Of a stretch of 64,000 nucleotides of DNA, positions 49,001 through 59,699 are shown one piece after another (position 1 is the stretch's first letter; every line of letters starts with the position of its first letter). The notes under the pieces were generated by a model that was not told the DNA's origin, did not search any database, and saw nothing but the letters and a program-made list of their open reading frames with translations. The stretch is from the NCBI GenBank assembly GCA_947561715.1, contig OX387204.1, positions 11,103,001-11,167,000 on the forward strand, given 5' to 3'. The DNA comes from Ascidia mentula. Taxonomy: Eukaryota; Chordata; Ascidiacea; Phlebobranchia; Ascidiidae. The position numbers and the translations under genes were made by a program.

Positions 49001-51569
49001 CCACATGAATTTAATACCAAACTAATCTGTATGTAGCTACCAAATTTACCATTAATAAATCCTGTAATACTGCAAAAGCAAAGAACAACTACATTGATAG
49101 CAGTCAAAACAGTGATAAGAATGCTTGACACTTTCATTCCAATGGACAGCAACACTGTAAAAATAAAATGATTAAGAAAATTGCACTGATAATTTCAAAC
49201 AATATTAGCAAATAAACAAAATAATACCTGTAATAACTAAAATGAGACCAACAGCAAGAAAGTCAGGGTAGGTAGCAAATCCCGCTATATTCATGGGCAT
49301 TGCTGCCCTTGAAGCATTTGCAATGATGCCACCAGTCAGTGCATCAACATTTGCACTCCAAGCCCGTGCAACACTTGATACACCTGAAACAGTACAACAA
49401 CAAAATATTAAAATGGTTATAACTTACTTTAATCAATAATTAAAAAAATTACTACTTTATTTGCTACATGAATTTCACAAAAGATCTTGACAAGTACACA
49501 AAGATATGTTTTGAAAGTCCAAGTGTTGGGTGGTAAACCAAAAAAGATAAATGTTCATTGGAAAATACTGTATTCTGGCCACTTTAAGTTAAGCAACAAA
49601 AGCTATACAATTTTAGCATGCAACCAACTGCAGGCATAAAAAATTAACATGGTATTAATGGTAGTTGGTCTTGTTTACTTTCATCAACTAAAAAAGAACG
49701 CATGAGTAAAGAATACAATTTTCCTTTATGATTCTGTATTATGATTTTAAAGAAATCTGAAAATTAGATAAATTGCATGACCTTTAATTTGGTGGTGATA
49801 AATCCGACAAGGGGGTGTCGAAAAAAACATATTGGCAAAAGACAGAAAAGGCTTGCATTTAACATTGTTAGAAGTTAAATTAAAGTTAAAAAACAACTTA
49901 AAAAAAGGACACTATAGCTAACACGGCTTTAAAACAGAACATCCCACAAGAACATTTCATAGAAATGAGGACAATAATATAAGGCATTGATCAAAACAAA
50001 GACAGCATGACATTCATGCCAAAACACAATGTACTATATACCACATGTTTAATGAAAAATTGAATTGTAATCCTGTTATACTAAACAAAATAATACTTAA
50101 CCAGCATTACCTATGATATACTCCAGTATAAGATTCCAACCAATAACAAATCCACAAAACTGACCCACAGTAACATAGCTGTAGATGTATGCAGATCCTG
50201 CTTTGGGAACCCTGGCTCCAAATTCAGCATAACATAAACCTAAACGATAAACAAACCACACCATGGTATACACCAATATTTTTTTAAGGTTTTGATGTCA
50301 TGCCATATGGTTATTATACACTTAGCACCATAGGTGAAGAGTTTTGTACAATGTCAGTGGTGCAGTCAGAGAAAAAGCTAATTGCAGAAGGTCATTTGTA
50401 CCATAACGTACAGGTTTTTAGTGCCTTTATAAGTTGCAGCTTAAAAACTAGACAGCATTACCATGTTTAATTTTGGTCCTACCTGCCAACAGAGATGCAA
50501 ATGCAGCAACAGAAAATGATAGTATGATTGATGGTCCAGCATCATTTTTTGCCACAGATCCAGCAAGAACATAAACTCCTGCTCCCAAAGTACTTCCAAC
50601 TCCTTTAAAGTAACATTTTTTAACCAGTTGAAAGGTAAAACACCAAATCAACACAGCAGACACTATCCTTTGAAAAATTATTCATTACAAAAAGTTGTGG
50701 TAAAGGTTAATATCACAACTGGCCATAAATATTGGGTTTAGGAGGCCTTTTAGGAGGATTTTAAGCAATAGAAAAAATGTAAGGGGAAGGGGGAATCAAC
50801 TTTTCACTGTCAGACTGTATCATAGGCTACATTGAATAGGCATCTACAGCCGTCGCATTCGTCACCATAGAAATGTGAGTGTTGTAACAATGGAAAACTT
50901 ATAAGAAAGCTGACATTGCAAAAAACAGCAAGGCGCCATCACATTGCCTCCAGGGCCTATCCCCATGGTATCCTTGTTTGAGTGAAAGTTCCTCATATTT
51001 TGATTACTCTTTTATTTGCATAAATTATTAAATTAGGAATAAAAACTGCAACCAACAAGGCCTTATTCATAGATTTTGTGTTGTATCTTAATTGTATGGG
51101 CTTGTTTTGAAAACAATGTCAAGTAGTGAATTGTTGGTCAGTTTTCTTGACCAGTAAATACCCCATTTAACTGCTAAGCTCACATAGCTCAGTTGGTAGA
51201 AAGTAGTGTCTGGTTAATCCAGGTAGGTTTTAACCTTACCAGGAGCATCTTTGCTCCGATTTGTTGGTTTAAGTAACCAAGCCAGTTTGGCTGTGAAGCC
51301 AGTAAACCTATTCTGAGTTTTTACAGAAATTTCTACCATGCAAACCAAATCATGTGCATTTGGCACAAAAAAAGAACTATGCAGATAAACAATAAACAAA
51401 AGAAATGGAATACATATATTTTTGCAGTAGCCCACTTACCTATAGAAACTAAATTCCATAATGATAGGTTCCGTGCAAGGTCTGAACTTTCAATATTGTC
51501 CATAGACATTTGTTTCTTACTTGCAAGTTGATTTGCCAAGCGTTTTACATCACAATTTTTGCAGCACAT
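46003..51569 (-). CDS. SLC7A: Cationic amino-acid transporter (SLC7 CAT subfamily)
   Basis: Plasma-membrane carrier for arginine, lysine and ornithine by family. Thirteen minus-strand exons, all in phase: 51569-51440, 50602-50483, 50239-50111, 49383-49228, 49154-49050, 48894-48748, 47873-47651, 47387-47248, 47187-47053, 47000-46881, 46531-46371, 46316-46208, 46097-46003, giving 589 residues. CAT signatures: [15 protein letters not shown] (TM1), [20 protein letters not shown] including the conserved Glu, [47 protein letters not shown] and the end YFGYGIRHS. About 14 membrane segments are expected; the C-terminal tail is short and acidic. Slightly shorter than the roughly 620-660 residues of vertebrate CATs. 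Which of SLC7A1-4 it matches best cannot be told here. DNA transposons crowd its upstream side. Confidence 0.95.
48025..48054. repeat. 30-bp perfect hairpin in a transporter intron
   Basis: CCTTGCAGCATCA, loop TTAC, then the exact complement. A related sequence, ttactgatgctgccaggcat, occurs near 22857, so this may be the end of a dispersed element rather than a local structure. Confidence 0.75.
51178..51246 (+). pseudogene. tRNA-like sequence, decayed
   Basis: GCTCACATAGCTCAGTTGGT carries a perfect A box (TAGCTCAGTTGG). An anticodon-like stem (CTGG/CCAG) follows, and the tract ends GGAGC, which could pair with the first bases. The B box is poor (GGTTTTAACCTT instead of GGTTCGANTCC) and the anticodon loop is short. 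It is a tRNA pseudogene or the head of a tRNA-derived SINE, in the first intron of the transporter gene and antisense to it. Confidence 0.45.
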
Positions 51570-51683
51570 TTTGACACATATAACCTACATACGTTTTGAA
51601 AGTTCTTTCAAAAAGTGATTTAAAATTAAGCTACATTTATAGGTTTGTTATTTTTCAGTGGAAACCAACTAAATGTACTTGAG

Positions 51684-52238
51684 CAGGGCTGCCAGATGGT
51701 CAAAACACTTGACGGCCAATTTTTTTTTCTCTCACGGCCAAAATTCGGCCAAATCACGTTTTTGATTTTTTTTTCTCTTACGGCCAAAATTCGGCCAAAT
51801 CACGTTAAAAGTTTGATGATTTCTATAGAAACGACTATATAGCCGGAAATAAATTCGTAAATTGTATGTTTAAAACACTGTTATCTATATGCTTATCAGT
51901 GGTTTCAAACCCGGTTATGTTGCTAAAGCATTACGATTGCAGCATAATTCTTTACAAACTCAGTCAAGATTAGTTTATGACGTAACAATTTTTCGGAGAC
52001 ATATTTATGACAACACAATCGTCCACAAATCTATTGATAACCTGAAACCAGCAATGCCTTTTGTGGATTTATATAGTACCAGGTGACATTCGGCCAAATT
52101 CGGCCAAATTCGGCCAAATTCGGCCAAATTCGGCCAAATATCTGCCTTACGGCCAAACGATTTTTTCGCGGCCAGGCCGATTTTCAAACGGCCAAATTTC
52201 TGGAATTTGGCCGTGAAGACGGCCAAATGGCAACCCTG
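51684..52238. mobile_element. hAT-type MITE, 555 bp, upstream of the transporter
   Basis: Ends CAGGGCTGCCA and TGGCAACCCTG are inverted repeats with one mismatch, flanked by TACTTGAG (51676-51683, 52239-52246), a perfect 8-bp duplication. CAGGG-type ends and 8-bp duplications mark hAT elements. The interior repeats TTCGGCCAAA, five times in tandem at about 52090-52140 and again elsewhere. There is no transposase. It lies just over 100 bp upstream of the transporter ATG. Confidence 0.92.
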
Positions 52239-52278
52239 TACTTGAGCTTTCATTCATTGTTCCGACTTAGCCAGTTAA

Positions 52279-53153
52279 CAAAAGTTTGAACGCGGGTTAC
52301 TCGGCCACCTTACGAGGTAGCGGCATCATTTTTTCACACGATACAGATCATAGGCTGACCTTCCAACGATACCAAAATTATTAAAAAAAAATATATTCAT
52401 ATTCGGTTATTAATATCATATGCGTATTATGACATAAGTCGCGAAAACAAAATTCGCTTCGCTAAATTTTAAAGCATAACATTTTACGCGCTAAACCCTT
52501 TCAAACGATGTAAAAACATTTTCGCTTGGGCTTGTGCAGAAAAATGAATTTATATTTTTGAAACAAGAAAAAATATCGATTTTTCCTTAATAACTTTTTT
52601 TATCGTTATGGCCCAAGTTTCAATTTACAACCATACGAAAGCTCAAAAATCAAGCTTTCCAAAAATATTAAAGATGTCTAAAAACACATTGAGCTGCCGC
52701 TGTACGAGCTGAATACACTTCAACCCTACACCCCCATTGCAAACACGGTTTAGGGGTGCTCTAGTGCATACTTTCGCCGATAAATGTTGCTACAAAGCGA
52801 GTCGCAAGCTTTTCTTTTGCACAAACAACCTTATACCATCCCACTATCGAATGAAATCAAAGTTGAATCAATTCAGTCGGAGATGCTATGCTAAATCCAA
52901 CGATTACTTACTCCAACCCGACCGCCGCCCGCCGCTCTTTTAAGCCGTCAAGCCATATGTATGCGCGTCACGTACTTTCGCCGATAAATGTTGCTACAAA
53001 CCGAGTCCCGAGCTTTACTTTTGCACAAACAACCTTATACCATCTCATTATCGAATGAAATCAAAGTTGAATCAATTCAGTCGGAGATGCTATGCTAAAT
53101 CCAACGATTACTTACTCCAACCCGACCGATTACTATGAAAACTAACATTATTA
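52279..53153. repeat. Left terminal inverted repeat of the TTAA transposon
   Basis: Matches 56560-57436 in inverted orientation. It contains an internal direct repeat of about 155 bp with a 205-bp period: copies start at 52772 and 52977 (ttcgccgataaatgttgcta) and end in tactccaacccgaccg. The last codons and stop of the transposase frame (53095) lie within this arm. Confidence 0.9.
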
Positions 53154-55060
53154 CATGTATTTTATCATTTAACAAATCCCAACTGGTTTTAGCTTGATTT
53201 GCGTCTTTTGAATTATAAAGTAAAGTCATGTGAAACAAAATTTCCTCAATTTCCTTTATACCCTCTGCGGCTACTAATAAACCAACGATAAACATCGATT
53301 CGGCGCGTCGCTTTTTGACTAACCCGCATAATTGCTTCAAATTTTTCATTATATGACTATTACATAAATGTAGGAACGGCTTCTGATTTAACTGCCTGTC
53401 ACTTGCTTTGCCCGATACGACCGCGTAACACCGTTCTATATAAGCGTGGAAGTCCTCAACCATATACTCGACTAAAATTGAACGAATAAGCGCCATTGAA
53501 CTATCGCACATTTTGAGTTTAACGTTCGTTTTACCGACGTATTTATTTTCGTTGCTTTTATAGAGTTTCAAAAATTGCGAAATAGATGCGATATTATGGC
53601 GGTTTGTCACATACGTTGCGACAGCCAACGGCGCTTCCCCTTTGTTCGGGTTTCTTACAACTATTTCGTAAACGTAAAAATGCGCATCGTTACCTCGGTT
53701 TTTAATCACGCTGCCGGTTGCGTCTATGTACATTATGTCACGTTTAGTGCGTTCGTGGAAAATCTGTAACGTCTCTTGCGACCACAGCATGATACTGGGA
53801 GTCGAAGTTACATGCTGCAACGTTCCGCCCAACTTTCCTTTCACCGCAACGCCGTCGACCTTTTGTTCTTTCTGCATATTCGCAAGCGCTTCTAATTCCT
53901 GTTTGGACGGGACGCCTATCCTAATCGCCGCGTTTCGAGCCTTTTTTAACACCTCCTTGGATGGCGCGTCATCCCTATTTCCTGATTCTAAGACGTCGGG
54001 TTCAACTTCTTCGAGCATTTCAACATGTGTCCAGCGGGGGCATCGATTCGTTACACGTTGTTTAACTTTTTCCAATCTTAATCCTTTTAAATGGGTGGAT
54101 TTTGTTGTTCCGGTTGGATGAACAGGAATTGATGAATAGTTTACTGTAAAATTTTTTTTATCCAAACAAACCAAGTCAATGGACACAGGGACAAGTCCCG
54201 AATGTGCACCGAAATTTGCTGTGAAAAAAGCGACCCGTGTTTTGCTTGACATACCATCTTTGCTCCTTTGCCGCGAAAGAACAGTACGGATTACTGTCCT
54301 TCAATGCGCGTCGAATGATTTCCGGCCATTCCTTTCCTGTACAATATCTACCTTTAATACCTTCACTAATATAATTAAACTCGTCTGTAGTTAAAGTAAA
54401 ACTTGCTTGGAGACCAATGCGCGTCGCGTTTAAACTCGATAAACTCATCAACATCGCACTCGCCGCATTCTTCGCGCACATCAGTCAAACCTGTTACCTG
54501 TTCGTTTATACCTTCCGATTTGTTCAAACATTCCACAACATCAACCAAATCCTCATCACACACATCAGCAACATCCACGTTATTTTGACCCCCATCACTC
54601 TCGTCGCCCCTAATAGCGCACCGGATTACTTCTTTACCCTCTTCAAAAATCTCGCATTCGTTCGCGCAGTGTTTTACAATTTCATCCCGGTTGCGCTCCC
54701 AAGTTGATTTAAGTGACCGGATCTTGTTTCGAATATAAAGTTTATTGTGTTTTCCTTGATATATTGAACAGTAAAGCGTGTGCCAGTTATCGTTATTATT
54801 TGGGTCAAAAGTGTGAAATTGTTTTAAAGCGTCAATTATCTTTGCGATCATTAAACCAAGATTGTCATCGGCACTAGAGTCGACTACATTAAATTCGACA
54901 TTGGATGGACTAGCAGCGCATAAAGGTTCTTCGGCGTTATCATTTTCAACAACATTACAACTACATGATGATTCGCGAAGAGACGTTGTTATCTCAATTC
55001 TATTGCGTTCCCAAAATCTTTAAAGTTTACGAACTTTGTTACGACGTTCTGCGTTTGACA
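53095..55060 (-). pseudogene. DDE-like transposase of the TTAA element, frame-disrupted
   Basis: Read on the minus strand. A start is possible at MSNAERRNKVRK (about 55060), with a stop just after it near 55021. A helical N-terminal region follows (54851-54375, KIRSLKSTWERNRDE), then a short FxxSKFRCTFGTC segment in another frame (54481-54176), and the main frame 54252-53095. The main frame contains YIDATGSV (first catalytic Asp candidate), MCDSSMALIRSI (second) and LCNSHIMKNLKQL (CxxH, MULE-like), an arrangement of RNase H-fold transposases. Frame changes near 54380 and 54190 look like decay, though tiny introns or assembly errors are possible. I could not name the superfamily. Confidence 0.7.
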
Positions 55061-55172
55061 TTCTTCTTTTAGAAAAAAAAAACTGACCAAAGCATGCCAC
55101 GACGAGAGGGTGTGAGGGTCAAATGTTGAGAACGTAGTTATTGCTCTTACAATATATATATTGTTAACTTAC

Positions 55173-56302
55173 CTTGTTTCTTCTTTTCCTTACAAGACGT
55201 TGGCGAGACGGTCTCGTGGGGAATTTCCCGTCGAGCGCATTTCATCGGTGGTGACGCGATGTTCTTGTTGTCGGGAATTTCCCTTCGAGCGCACTTCATC
55301 TGCGGTGACGCGGTCTTCTTGGCGTTAGGACTCGTCTTCTTCTTCCTCTTCATACACTTCTTCAGTGGGGTGTTGGTCATCTCGGTGTCCTCTGGTGTTG
55401 GGTTAGTCATCTCGATGTCCTCTGGTGTTGGGTTGGGCTGGAACTCTAACCGTACATATGACGGTTTGTCAACCTAGCAAATACAAATGTAGTTTGTTTA
55501 ACTGCAAGTTATGCTACGATACAGTGGGTTATGATATATTATATAATAATTTACCTGCTGCGTCCTTTCCTGAACAATATCGAGAAATGTTGGCCTTGAT
55601 TCCACTGGTTCCATCTGCTCAATGGACTCCCAGTGTAACATAATGTCGTTATTGTTATAGTTTTGTTGTAAACACATGTGTACTCACCAACAGTGGACCC
55701 GGCGTTATCGCTGTTCCCGCATTTAATTCGGGGAAATCCTGGATAGAAGCCTTGACCGCCACCTCCCGTGATTGGACAGTCCTTTCCACGTGTGTCAGCA
55801 GAAGTTGTAGCCCTTCATCTGAAAGATGGATCCCATCGTTACTAAGTAACTGCGATGGGATGCCACCCTCGATAAACCGAAGTTCCACTTCTTCTGCTGA
55901 CTTCCTCAACTCTTTGTTAAGGGATGTAACCAAACGTGGCTTCTTGGTCGAAGGCAATATTCCAGTGTGAAAAATCCTGTATTGCATGCCAGATGGCACC
56001 ACCAGGCATGCTTAAAGCTGCAAAATCAAAAGAAAAAGAATTAGATGGTTTTACTTCACAAGGCAAAACGCATTGCTGTCGGAAAATATACAGCAACCGT
56101 TTCCGGCTGCTTTTGACGGGAACCCGCCACATTGTCTGCTTCCCAGATATCCCAAGGCCATACTTCTCCACTCTTGTAGACTGCAAAAAAAGTAAACGAA
56201 GTTTAATTTATATACATTAACAATAAACAATGCTCGAAAAAGAGTTCTTACCTTTGGCTTGGTAGAAACATTCAACCAGTTTCGAATAGTCGACTTCTCC
56301 AT
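55173..56302 (-). CDS. Spliced SGNH-hydrolase-like accessory gene within the transposon
   Basis: Five minus-strand exons join in phase: 56302-56252, 56180-56060, 56010-55688, 55626-55555, 55473-55173 (about 289 residues, open at the 3' end; reading on past the last donor stops at 55147). The middle exon encodes LVVVPSGMQYRIFHTGILP, LNKELRK and SNDGIHLSDEGLQLLL. This is the C-terminal half of an SGNH/GDSL esterase with the D-x-x-H catalytic pair (codons at 55826-55837). The usual GDS serine block is not visible in the first two exons, so activity is doubtful. The tail has two PTPEDxEMTN repeats and two MKCARREIP repeats in a Lys-rich, nuclear-looking context. It lies upstream of and parallel to the transposase. 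Confidence 0.62.
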
Positions 56303-56559
56303 AGCTTATTTCGTAACAATGTATATCGTAGCTTCGCCGTTTGCAATTGGTTTCTCAATGAGAATGAAAGACTTTCTGTTTGTGTTTGCTTATATTGAGG
56401 AATCCATAATCAATCAATTTATGCTTATCAGATATCCCCCGCCTAATGGGGTCCAACGCAAAAATAATGTTGCGAAAACAACTGATAATAACATTCCTTT
56501 GTAGTAATGAACTATAAAAACGAATGTTGCAAACACAATTTTATATAATATGAACATCT

Positions 56560-57436
56560 AATAATGTTAGTTTTCATAGTAATCGGTCGGGTTGGAGTAA
56601 GTAATCGTTGGATTTAGCATAGCATCTCCGACTGAATTGATTCAACTTTGATTTCATTCGATAGTGGGATGGTATAAGGTTGTTTGTACAAAAGAAAAGC
56701 TCGGGACTCGGTTTGTAGCAACATTTATCGGCGAAAGTACGTGACGCCCATACATATGGCTTGGCGGCTTAAAAGAGCGGCGGGCGACGGTCGGGTTGGA
56801 GTAAGTAATCGTTGGATTTAGCATAGCATCTCCGACTGAATTGATTTAACTTTGATTTCATTCGATAGTGGGGTGGTATAAGGTTGTTTGTGCAAAAGAA
56901 AAGCTCGGGACTCGCTTTGTAGCAATATTTATCGGCGAAAGTATGCACCAGAGCACCCCTAAACCGTGTTTACAATGGGGTGTGTAGGGTTGAAGTGTAT
57001 TCGGCTCGTACAGCGGCAACTCAATGTGTTTTTAGACATCTTTAACATTTTTGGAAAGCTTGATTTTTGAGCTTTCGTATGGTTGTAAATTGAAACTTGG
57101 GCCATAACGATAAAAAAAGTTATTAAGGAAAAATCGATATTTTTTCATGTTTCAAAAATATAAATTCATTTTTCTGCACAAGCCCAAGCGAATGTTTCAA
57201 AAGTTTTGATATCGTTTGAAAGGGTTTAGCGCGTAGAATGTTATGTTTTAAAATTTAGCGAAGCGAATCTCGTTTTCGCGACTTATGTCATAATACGCAT
57301 ATGATATTAATAACCGAATATGAATATGTTTAATAATTTTGATATCGTTGGAAAGGTCAGCCTATGATCTGTATCGTGTGAAAAAATGATGCCGCTACCT
57401 CGTAAGGTGGCCGAGTAACCCGCGTTCAAACTTTTG
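56560..57436. repeat. Right terminal inverted repeat of the TTAA transposon
   Basis: Inverted copy of 52279-53153 with only scattered substitutions and one small indel region near 57190. It has the same internal duplicated block, with the GC-rich joint gagcggcgggcg between the two copies near 56780. Confidence 0.9.
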
Positions 57437-57440
57437 TTAA

Positions 57441-58635
57441 CTGGCGTTTTTTTTTGTCAACTAACATCCCTCTGGTGAATGACTGTATTAAAAGCACTTT
57501 TGATAAAATACTGCTGCTACATGCTAACATCTTGTACATATTTACTCTTACATATATTGACTACTAAAATTTCATGTTATTATGATAATTGTTTTTTGAT
57601 ATAACAGATGTTCACTAATCACACATGAATCATTGAAAATTTGCTATAAATATCATAAAAAATAAGGAACAATTTTTTTTTTACATAAACTTGAAACATT
57701 CTTCGCCAGTAGTGAGCATTAAAACAATCCTAAAACACTTAGTGCACTATTTACTGTTTGTTTAAAAAGACACTTCAAACTGCAAATGAGCACCGATGCA
57801 CATGATGCAATTTCAACCCATTACGTCATGTGATTCTCGTTCATTCTTGCTACATCTTCAACGGAGACAATCCGTGCAATATGCAAAATATTCTTTGAAA
57901 TCCGAAACGGCGAAGTCATTATTCAAAACCCCTCTAATAACAAATCAAGTCATTTGTGTTTTGCACTATCAAGTTTAACGACCTCATTTTCTTGTTTCGT
58001 TCGCTAATTGATTTATTGTGTCCTTGTGACTGATCGTTACATCTTTTTGCAAATTGTTTTTTGGTTGGAAATTGCTTCTTGATTTTCCGTATTTCGCAAA
58101 AAGCGTGTGCCGTTATTTTATTTGTCGTTTTGATTTTAATTAAAAACGTTATTACGGCTTGATGTTGCTTGGCAGTTTATGTAGTTATATGCACCAATTG
58201 CACCAATAATAGGATTACACGGAAGAACAATAAACACCAGAAATAAAATGCAATGGGCGCCGGTTAACCCATAAGACAAAACGGTTGTCTAACAAATCGT
58301 GTTTTGCTATCACTGTAGCCTGCTGTTGTCTGGTGTCCAATATTGCTATTATACATCGCAATGAGTCGAGAAAATTTCTGGATCCGCTCTCGCCTAATCG
58401 TCGTTGCATCCTATGTGTAGATTCTCGGTAGTAGCGCTGCTGTGAACTGCTATCATGACCACGTTATTGCAAGTGCGTAACAATGCGCCATGTGCGTTAT
58501 GGCCTTTGTTTTAAAATCTGTATGCCAAGCTTGCAATTTGTTTGTGACTGTGGAGTGGAGAGCCAGCTTAGTTGGCGCATTTTTTTTTTAGAACTACTGT
58601 TTATGATATAGAAATTATGTTGCAGGGAGAAACAT
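57441..58635. other. Intergenic, no gene recognised
   Basis: Short chance frames only (plus 57796-57978; minus 58409-58215). AT-rich, without structure I can name. Confidence 0.45.
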
Positions 58636-58639
58636 ATTT

Positions 58640-59660
58640 TGTCGCTTCTGCATTTTCTGTCCCTTAATCTGTAGCATCAATCGTTTCACAGTTGTCGTGA
58701 TGTTCTGGACCTTTCGTAAAACGTTCTTCAGCATGGTTGTCGCGGGTGGTAAGCTGAAGTGGTCTGTCGGACCTTGGAAGCAAGTCCTTATCTGTAAAAT
58801 CGTCCGGATTCAAGGGGCATATTCCACAGCATCAAAATCCTGATAAAATATTAGTCCGTGTAAACGCAATATCAAAGGCCATTTTGGCGATGGCAGGTAC
58901 GTTGTAGATATTAAAACTAGTGGAAGGATGTTCAAGCATCCAATTTACAAGTGCGTTTCTATAAAAGCGTTTGAAAGGATCAAACACTGTTAGATCCACA
59001 TTGGCTGAGACGTGTGCGGATAAAATGTGACAGGGCCCACTCCATTTTCTTTTGCCAGTTCTGCGACTACAAGGATATATCCCAACCCAAGTCAAGGAAA
59101 AAATGAACTACAGCCCCGCTGATAACAAAAAAAACGTCCACAAAGTTTTCACACAACCTGCACTACAGAATAAGCAAAACTACCTTTTATTCTGGAAGTG
59201 TATTCTGTCTAAGATATAGGAAAAGCTCTGACAACTCTAAAAATTACTAAATGGCAATGATGGGGCAGTGTCTTTAACTTGTTGTAGTAACAGTTGGCAC
59301 TATATTTTGTAGGGTAAGCAGGACTAACATTTGATGTTGTTGAACAAGTTTAGTGACGTTGCTATAGTTTGTATGACGAAATATTGAAGGTGCGTCAACT
59401 ATACACACTGTCTCCACAGGTTTTGTGTTGTGCAAATCACATTATAAAAATACCTCGAGACTTGGGTCTCAGACCGAACTTACGTCCAAGAACAGACCAT
59501 CGGTGACAAGTCCTACAGCCATCGTTGTGTCAGACTGAGACTTTCTCGATAGTGTTGATGTTGGGTCTTCGGCGAAGGAAGCCTCTCAATGCAACATCCA
59601 TTCGCGTCCCTTCACCTTAATTATCGTTTTTTGATTACCCACCATTAAATCACCAAAACA
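58640..59660 (-). mobile_element. Decayed Tigger/pogo-type transposase relic
   Basis: On the minus strand 59095-58832 encodes FDPFKRFYRNALVNWMLEHP followed by an FNIYNVPAIAKMAF-like stretch, the hallmark of the DDE_1 transposase C-terminal part (Tigger/jerky/CENP-B relatives). Upstream, about 59060-59000 resembles the NGV...PHTS block, and 59640-59520 resembles the W..GFLRRRPN segment with LRGFLRRRPNI. Downstream, 58790-58640 resembles the NPDDFTD...LLP segment. Frames are interrupted and blocks are missing between these parts. No inverted termini were found. Confidence 0.72.
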
Positions 59661-59699
59661 TTGTTCTGACAGCCAGAAATCAAAAAGTTGATTTCTGAA

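Larger units (their letters stand above)
52279..57436. mobile_element. 5.2-kb DNA transposon with TTAA duplication and ~875-bp inverted repeats
   Basis: TTAA flanks both ends (52275-52278, 57437-57440). The termini CAAAAGTTTGAACGCGGGTT are exact inverted copies, and inverted similarity continues for about 875 bp on each side. Between the arms, the minus strand encodes a DDE-like transposase (53095-55060) and, upstream of it, a spliced gene with an SGNH-like block (55173-56302). TTAA duplication points to Kolobok or piggyBac relatives, but the transposase is not recognisably piggyBac; long repeated arms recall foldback (FB/NOF, MULE) elements, which make longer duplications. Superfamily therefore open. 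The arms are very similar, so the insertion is recent. Confidence 0.88.

Noticed and set aside
52279-57436. piggyBac assignment from TTAA
   Set aside because: The transposase lacks recognisable piggyBac motifs and has a CxxH layout; TTAA alone is not enough.
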